From Copromyces sp. CBS 386.78 (Eukaryota; Ascomycota; Sordariomycetes; Sordariales; Sordariaceae), in the NCBI GenBank assembly GCA_030685235.1, contig MU839116.1, positions 248,001 to 312,000 of the forward strand: 64,000 nt of DNA, given 5' to 3'. The notes below the pieces were generated by a model. That model saw only the letters and a list, made by a program, of their open reading frames with translations, had not been told where the DNA came from and did not search any database. The position numbers and the translations under genes were made by a program. Positions 57,061 through 64,000 of this stretch are shown here, one piece after another (position 1 is the first letter of the stretch; every line of letters starts with the position of its first letter).

Positions 57061-58829
57061 TCAGAACATCATGAAGCAAGCGGCCAAAGCACCGATACCT
57101 GCCATGACAATGACACCAGCCCCTGATCGCGTCGTTGAAGCACCGCTGCTCTTCCCGCTGGAACCTGGTGCCTGAGTAGGAGGGACGACAACCCTCAGGT
57201 CCCTGGTCCGTGTAGAGATGGCTATGTTGATGGGCTGCCAGACCGAGGACCAAAGAGTCTCAGTCGTGCGAACTGTTGAGTACGACTCCTCCGGAGCATT
57301 GATGACGATAACTGGAGCCTCTGACTGCGAAGGGAGTTGAACTGTGTTCCGGCCAGGCATGATGTTGGAGATTGTCGTTATGGGAGCGCCATGTGGGACT
57401 GGAGTGGTGGACTTGATGGGCCTGGGGGCAGCCGTCGTGATGGGCCTGGGGACAGCCGTCGTGATGGGCCTGGGGGCAGCCGTCGCGGTGGTCTCAGGAG
57501 CGAGTACCACCTCGGTTGCGGTGGTCTGAGGAGCGAATACCACCACGGTTGTGGTGGACTGAGGTTCAACGACCACGGTTGTGGTGGACTGAGGGTCAAC
57601 GACCACTACCACGGCGGTGACGGTGGGCTGAGCCGTAGAGGCCACAGAAGGGGTTGAAGACCTCCGGCTGCTGTTTCTGGTTCGAATTGTCGACGTCATG
57701 TCGGGGATTGTAATGACTGACATGACCTCAATCTCCACGGTGGTCGTCGATGTCTCTGGCTCCATCGTCGTTGTCGTCGTAATTGCCTCTGTGCGAGGAT
57801 CAATTTCAAGAACGGCTGTCTCAGGCCTCTCTGTGCGGAACGTCACAGGGCCAAGGTCGTCTGTGCCGGCAATGTCAGATTGGCTTGGTCAGGAAGTGGG
57901 TGGAAATGTTGGTACTTACCCCATGCGTTGGGAGTTGCCATGGCACGCGCTTGGAGCGTCACAGGACTGACAGCGGCCTTGGCTGAAGAAGCTGGGACAC
58001 ATGTCGCTGGTTAGAGAGACACCGAGTGAGAGCGGGAGTCTTGCACTTACCTTGGTTGACTGTAGATGGGATGTGAGAGATCCGGTCAAGCCTAAAGATC
58101 TCGATGAAGTCGGGTTCTTTGTCGCATCCATCGGGGCTGTAGTAGACGTCCCTATTTTCGGCCCTGAAACAAGTCGTATGGTTTGAAGGGCAAGCCTCCC
58201 ACTCGCCATAGACCTCCCAGGCGCATTTGTGGCCCTCTTTTTGACCTATGGCACTGGTCAGAAAGCCATTGAGTCAGAGCGTCATTCTTGCACATACCTT
58301 TGATGCCTGGAGATGTGGTGTTGCCAAAGATGGCGCTGAAGTAGGGATGGTCAACACACTTTTCGAGGGCGTGTATGGGACCAGTCGTCGCCTCCAAGAT
58401 AGTAGAACAACCCGTGTTGTCTGATGGGCAAGCCTCCTCTTTGAGGTGCACCCTCTAGGTGCACTTGTAGTCGTCGTCCGCCGAAGGAGCAGCCAACTTC
58501 ATCTGGCCGTCAGGAACTGAAGTTGCCATGGCACGCGCTGTGAGCGTCACGGGAATAGCATCGGCCTTGGTTGCAGAAACTGGGAAGTATGTCGCTTGTC
58601 AGAATGTCTTCAGATAAGTAGAGCCATGCTTGCACTAACCTGGGGGATATGTCACGGTGGCGGGCCGTTTTGAGAGCCTGGAATAGAAGTCGTGGCATCC
58701 CTCTCCGCAATGGCTGTCCGATGCACCGTGGTCTTTGTGCTCCTTGGGATGCTTGGTGCATGTCTTGCCGGCGACGGTCAGGCCGGCCATGACCAAGACC
58801 AATGGTGAAAGGACTGTGGTGGGATGCAT
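57061..58829 (-). CDS. Secreted GPI-type protein with duplicated modules; in-frame stop in module 1
   Basis: Five exons: 58829-58640, 58579-58298, 58245-58051, 57991-57920 and 57860-57061. All junctions are in phase, for 512 residues if the TAG at 58457-58455 is read through. Seen: an N-terminal signal peptide (VLSPLVLVMAGLTVAG) and Cys-rich start; two copies of a PVTL-ARAMAT block (exons 2 and 4); two copies of a KC..EACPS..C..C module (end of exon 2 and exon 3); a long Thr/Pro/Val-rich stalk with tandem repeats; and a C-terminal GPI-type tail (SGKSSGAS..., then a hydrophobic end). The TAG sits where module 2 has TGG (KCAW), so it looks like Trp-to-stop. A weak 63-nt in-frame intron (58517-58455, GTTCCT..CCTAG) could instead remove it, losing the KC motif. 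Without splicing the product would end at about residue 104. Function unknown; a cell-wall or surface role is inferred. Confidence 0.68.
57415..57486 (-). repeat. 24-bp minisatellite in the GPI-protein stalk
   Basis: Three 24-bp copies differing at one or two bases encode an eight-residue PRPITTAA/V repeat. Looser VVEPQSTTT repeats follow at about 57530-57600. Confidence 0.9.
57932..58014 (-). repeat. Exon-intron duplication, copy 2
   Basis: End of intron 3 plus the start of exon 4. It aligns without gaps to 58520-58602, with about 67 of 83 bases identical by eye. Confidence 0.85.
58520..58602 (-). repeat. Exon-intron duplication, copy 1
   Basis: End of intron 1 plus the start of exon 2; the partner of 57932-58014. 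Introns 1, 2 and 3 also share the donor-side sequence GTNNGTGCAAG. Confidence 0.85.
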
Positions 58830-61800
58830 GGTGACTTGCAAGAAGTAATGATGATATCCAAAGAAGGAGAAAAAGGAATGAATGGTTGGGTTGACAGCAA
58901 GAGAGTGTTGGGCAGACAAGAGAAAGCAACAGAGAAGAATACTGATGATGATGATGGAGAAGAAAAATGAATGAAGAATCTGGGGGGACAGGCCTCTATT
59001 TGAATCCCAACGATGCTCTCAGTTCTCGTCTCCTACCTCTGTGTCTGTTCGGTTCGTCCTTCAGCACTTGCGCGGTTCTGTGGTGTTGTGACTTCCATGT
59101 TGTGAACGCGAAGACTGTTGCGGGTCAGTTCTTGTCTCATAGAGGGCAGTTGCGGTCATGATCATGGTCCACCGATCACCGACGGCAGCCCGATGTCCTC
59201 TAACAAAGCAAGAATGGCCTCTCCCAAGCCAGATGTGACAGAACTCATTCTCCATCATGGGGAGTTTTGGATGGGAAGAACGGGCCCATCTAGATGTCAT
59301 CTTGTGTTTCCCAGTCGCTCCTTGTCCCTCTCAATGTCTTTAGTCTTTGCTTGGAAAGATGCGGAGCAGCTCTGCCCCTGGCGTCATGCCCTGGGCCAAA
59401 AGAGCTGATGGGAAGGGCTTTTCCGGTCCCGTCGGGCATCTATCAGGGTTCTCCCAAACGAACCGCGATTACCTGAACAAGAGATCGGAGTGGAAGGCAT
59501 GGCTTCTCTTCCTTCCAGTGACGTTGTTCGCTTCTTGTGCCATCAAGCAATCTGGTTGGCAGAGTGGACTCAAGTGTCTCGTTCCTGCCCGGTCTTGACG
59601 GAAAGTCCCGTATCGTCTCATGCTCGGCATATTGGCAGGAAGGAACAAAACGCAGGCGTTGAGCTTTGCGGAAACCAAGTCAGAGCTGATGATTGACTCC
59701 GATCTGATGATTTCGCGAACAGAAGCAATAACATGACGAGTGTCTCCAAGGCCTTGTTCCGCTTGAGAATCTACCACGCGCGCATGAATCGAGGTATCGG
59801 ACGATTGAAATGGCAACTCTCGCTCTTCTTCAATGATGCACAACCTTCAAGCAAAACCCTTGGCAAACTGTCAAGCAGAAAGTTTTCCTTCCTCTTCCGA
59901 TTGCGGAACCAGGTCGCTTCGAGTTGCAGACAGAAGGAGCTCTAGAGGAACTGCACCTGTACAAGGAAAGAGCGTTTCGAAGCTCTCCACTTCGCCACTG
60001 TTGTTTTTTCCAACTGCAGCTCGCAATATTCACTTTAGGTTCGGCCTTGATGTTTTCTCCTTGGGGGACTCGGAGTCTTTGCAGTCTCGAATCCAGTCAG
60101 GCAGCGCCCGACGACAAGTCAGTGGCTACGAGTCGGCTCATCGCACTCGTCTCATTATCTGAGCTGGTTCTTTTTCCGCCGCACCCGGCCTTTTCCTCTC
60201 GACAAGGTGACCATGATTGACTAGGTGACATCAACGACACGCTTGCACTTGCAAGTGTTGGATAAATCTCAGTCATGCTAATCCGTTGCCCTTCTCTATC
60301 GTTCCCGCCGGGACCTAGACAGAACTGAAGGAGTGCACATCCAGTGAAACAGCAGGAAGCCAGCCGCAAAGGAGCGAACATACGCCACCGACACCAGCCT
60401 GACGAAAAGTACCCTCATCCAAGTGCATTCAGACCATCAAGTCCGGTCCGGTTTTGCTATTCCTACCTGGCCGGTTGTCGGCCGCAGTTATGGAAGGAAG
60501 GAAGGAACACAACCGCTATGCTGTCGCCAAGGCAGACTGGCCGCCGGAAAGAGGCTAGAACGAACTGGACGTCCTCAGAGTTCACTTGCCGTTGACGAAC
60601 TGAAGCATTGACCTTTGATCGGGCGGGGGTCTTTGATCGTGTTCGAACGGGTCACCACTTCCACGCAGTTATTTGCTTCCTTCCTTTGTCACCAGCTTCC
60701 CTTGCTACCCGCACTCACACCAGAGCGTGGGAAGGACAACATGGATGGATGTCATGATTTCCAGCCATGACTTCCTGGTAGCACAATCGAAAGTGAGGAG
60801 ACCGCATCCAGCCTCATGAGAGAGCCTTCTGCCTGCGAAAGTAACGATTCATGTACTTCAAGTACCAGTAACAACCGATACATGATACCACTGCAGTGGT
60901 TATCGACACGCATCGGTGAGTGTGGTTCGCCCGTCGAGTCGTGATGTCCACACCTGGTTGGCAGCCGTTTGTGCTTGTCAACTTCCACAAAGCCTCGCTA
61001 CCGGCAGATGTTATCCAATTTGCCCAACAAGCGATGCAAGGAAGACAAGCGCGTCCCTCCCAGGGCTTCGGGTTCTCTCAGGCAAATCAAGCAGGCGATT
61101 CCGGTTCGGGAAAACGTCCAGAACAGCCATGATTGTCGTGAAGGTGTGGCAGCAAGCGGGGTCGTTGCTTCCAACACCGTGTTCGAAAGCACACCCACGC
61201 ATTCGACTCGGACATTGCAGTCTGGAAGCTGTTTGGAATGACAAGTCAATAGTTGTCCCTTCTCTGAGCATGAACAAAGGGCCGTTGAAAGCATTGTGAG
61301 TAGGTACCTTATTTGCTCGCTTCGCCATCGATAGTAATGACCCGCATACAGCAGACGCAAATGCAGTTTCCCTCCAGATCTCCATCATGTGAACGCAACA
61401 CATTGCGGTTTGTCAGCGCCATCAGCCATCATCCATCACCGGCACCGCACTTGAACGGCACAGTCTCTTACAACCGGACTTCCTTCCCAGTGTGTAGAGA
61501 CAAGGGAAGCGGACGCGGCTAACCGGCACTCGCACCTCCCGAATGAAGACTGGAAAGCCGAAAGAAAGTTGCAACGCCCATGAAGCAAAGAGACGGAAGA
61601 TTGGAACACCGAAAAAAGACTGAAAGAATGGAAGGAGTCGGAGGACAAGGAAACGACAATCATTCGATAATCGCGGCAACCATCCAATCCCATCCTCCTT
61701 GGCTTCATTCGGCGCCGCAGAGGTGCATGGAATGCCACCACGGTTTTATTGGACTGGACTACTAGACGCAGGTAATAATGCATTCCACTCCTCGAATTGC

Positions 61801-64000
61801 TTGTAAGCGAAGCTAAGCGATGCTGTGAGGGGAACGTGGATGATAACGTGGTGGTGATGAGCATGTCGCAATGGTGGTAATCGCGAGGACTGTGTCCTCG
61901 GCCGGTCGTAGACTCGTGGGAGGAGGTGCACAAGCGAGCCTGGTCCAGAATCCAGACTTCCATGCGTCTGGTAGTATTTCAGTTCATTGACGATACGAAT
62001 TATCGATTCATCATTGACGCAGTTGAAATGCTACCAAGAAGCGGGGAAGAAAATGATATCTCCAAGTTCTTCTCACAACTTGAGCAAAACAAATTACTTT
62101 TACATGCGGCGTCAACCCCGTATTGTCTCCCGCGTCTCCTCGTCGTAATTCATTTTCGCGATCATTTTCGCGCTCCACAAGCTGCACCAACACGCATTTT
62201 ATGCGCTTGTAAGCGCCAGCACTGCATATTTCCCTCCTGCCATTGGCCAGACTTACGCCTAAGCGGGGCTATTTAGCGGGGCCGTTGCTGCATGGCGCTT
62301 CCTAATTTGGCGTCACACACAAACGCGGTCCGGAGCAAGCGGAGTTGAGCCCGGTCTTGGGAATATTGGCATACATATCGGCCTTTGATTTTTTTTTGCT
62401 CAAAACGATATACACGAAATCTCTCGCTTGATGGCCTCAACCGGAAAATGTAAAAGGCGTGCTGACCGCCTTTTGGGCGTCGTGGGTGATCAAATCCGGG
62501 ATAGTGATGAGTGCCGGTCGGCACTGTGGTCGCCGCAGCCTTTGGTCCTCTCTCTGCATTTGATCGATCCGTCGACATGGTCGATGGCCGGTTGGGGAGG
62601 CCGGGTGACTGCCGGAATTTACATTGCTTTTTAGTTCCGACAAGGCTGAATGGTGAGGCCATGTGGCAGAATTGTTTTGTTGTCGTCTTTTCTCGAATAG
62701 TGTGGACAAAAACAAGTCGACCATCGATGCTTGGAGGGATCAATCTTCCGGTTGACCAAAGGCAGTGCAGAGCTTTCTGGGCGGGACTTCATTGAAGCGC
62801 TATCAAAGCCTGAATGATGATGGTAGCCTGCCTTCAAGTAGGAAAGTGACCACCTTGGTTTTTCTCAATCAAATGGAGAGATGCCAGGCCGACTTGCTTC
62901 GGTGGGCATTCCCCCCCTACCGGCTGAGGACATGGGAGACCGGCTCTCGGCAAACCGTCCGTGCGCCCCACCTTATCCCGATGTCTTTTTTCCCCCAACC
63001 TAGCTCATCCCTCCTCCGTGCCATTGGAATGCAGCACCGATAGTAGCAGGGCTACGCAACAAAGGAATCCAAGAGGACCTAGGTCATTAGGGACAAAAAG
63101 TCCGAAGCGATACATCGCATGCATGCATATTGCGGAATTTTAGACATCCGGAGTCTGGAGATATAAGATGGAGGGTCAAGGGTGGGTAGGGTTGAGGATG
63201 CAATGCAGGCTTGAGGCGTAGAAGGATTCTGGGTGATGCTTCTTTCTCACGCCAGCTTACGGTACTGTGTTAGAAGGTGGCTATCGGCACAAAGCTTGAA
63301 ACTCTTCAGTAACCGTGTGATACCGATGATCAGACACCGAACTCCTGGAAGATCACCACCACCAACAATCCAGACGTACTGTTTTTCGAGCATTGAGTAA
63401 GATGTTGGGTCAATTGATGATGATTGACCTGTCATGGTCAAATCTGTTGCGCCACAAAAACACTCTGTCGCTATGTCAGACGGACCCAACAGTACCTACT
63501 AAGGTAGATGATGGTGGGATGGGGGCCTATTTCGAGAGCCTCCATCTTTTTGGGTAAAATTCGCTGCGCCGTCGAACTGCGTCTCCTGTAGTCAGTCATT
63601 CACGGTCACTCGAAAATAGCCGAGTAGAGGTCTGGTCAGCAACGCCATTTCAACCTTTCTGTCGAGTGTCAAGTCCGACTCTCGGGCGATGTCATGGTTC
63701 TTGCTATCGTCAAATCTTGGCAAGCCCGAAATGCGGGGTTTTGGAGGTGCATTCGGTGCATTCGATGCTGAGACGCGATCTGGGGATCTCGAAAGACGGA
63801 GAAGCCAAGAGGTGTCATTCCGTCAGTTTCGCGAAGATCGGGTTGAAGCTGTGATAGTCTGGGCAATTGTGCATGTCGTGCTCCTGGGACGTTTGTGATG
63901 AACTCGGGGAAATGATCCCCGCCTTCTGTCAAACAAGGAAGAAGACAATGAAAAGCAACCGAGTTTGTTTCAAACAACTTTGTCGGGTATGATTCCGACA
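58830..64000. other. 5 kb without a recognised gene
   Basis: The first few hundred bases hold the promoter of the GPI-protein gene. The rest has normal composition, open frames of at most about 175 codons that overlap on both strands, no long repeat, no RIP signature and no recognisable RNA gene. It may be intergenic DNA, or hold a fast-evolving multi-exon gene I cannot see. Confidence 0.4.

Overview
The window is nuclear DNA of a filamentous ascomycete, very probably Neurospora or a close relative in the Sordariaceae. The evidence is the gene structure (short introns with GT/AG ends and CTAAC or CTGAC branch sites), C-ending codons, CAMMATGG-type starts, a Slt2-type MAP kinase matching the Neurospora mak-1 family, and above all a 12.9-kb AT-rich block with the C-to-T signature of repeat-induced point mutation (RIP). 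In that block CpA and TpG are nearly absent while CpG survives.

Layout, left to right. 0.3-4.2 kb (-): SP-RING/MIZ zinc-finger protein with AT-hook and a 32-residue polyQ tract. 6.8-8.4 kb (+): UTP15, an 18S rRNA processing factor. 9.5-11.0 kb (-): MAK-1/Slt2 cell-wall-integrity MAP kinase, five exons. 13.0-13.7 kb (-): low-molecular-weight protein tyrosine phosphatase. 16.8-18.3 kb (+): SIS-domain sugar-phosphate isomerase of the KpsF/KdsD type. 19.4-20.7 kb (-): WKF-domain nucleolar-type protein. 21.7-22.9 kb (+): proteasome subunit alpha-1. 26.9-28.2 kb (+): unrecognised 180-residue protein. 29.6-30.3 kb (-): TMEM234-family membrane protein with an apparent GC-AG intron. 31.5-44.4 kb: a Ty1/copia element (180-bp LTRs, TSD CTTAT) carrying a Ty3/gypsy element (232-bp LTRs, TSD TTTTA) inside its integrase, both heavily RIPped. 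47.3-50.1 kb (+): C2-domain protein of Inn1/Fic1 type. 52.6-53.4 kb (-) and 55.2-56.7 kb (+): two unrelated hotdog-fold thioesterase-like proteins. 57.1-58.8 kb (-): secreted, probably GPI-anchored protein built from duplicated exon-intron units, with an in-frame TAG in one repeat. 59-64 kb: no gene recognised.

The genes are mostly single-copy housekeeping genes and do not form one pathway. Loose themes are ribosome biogenesis (UTP15 and possibly the WKF protein), signalling and cell wall/cytokinesis (mak-1, LMW-PTP, Inn1-like C2 protein, GPI protein), and proteolysis/SUMO. The most informative observations are the nested RIPped elements with mirror-image mutation profiles in their LTR pairs, and the exon-intron duplication with a premature stop in the GPI-protein gene. 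I did not find a convincing new multi-gene system. No rRNA, tRNA or CRISPR feature was found.
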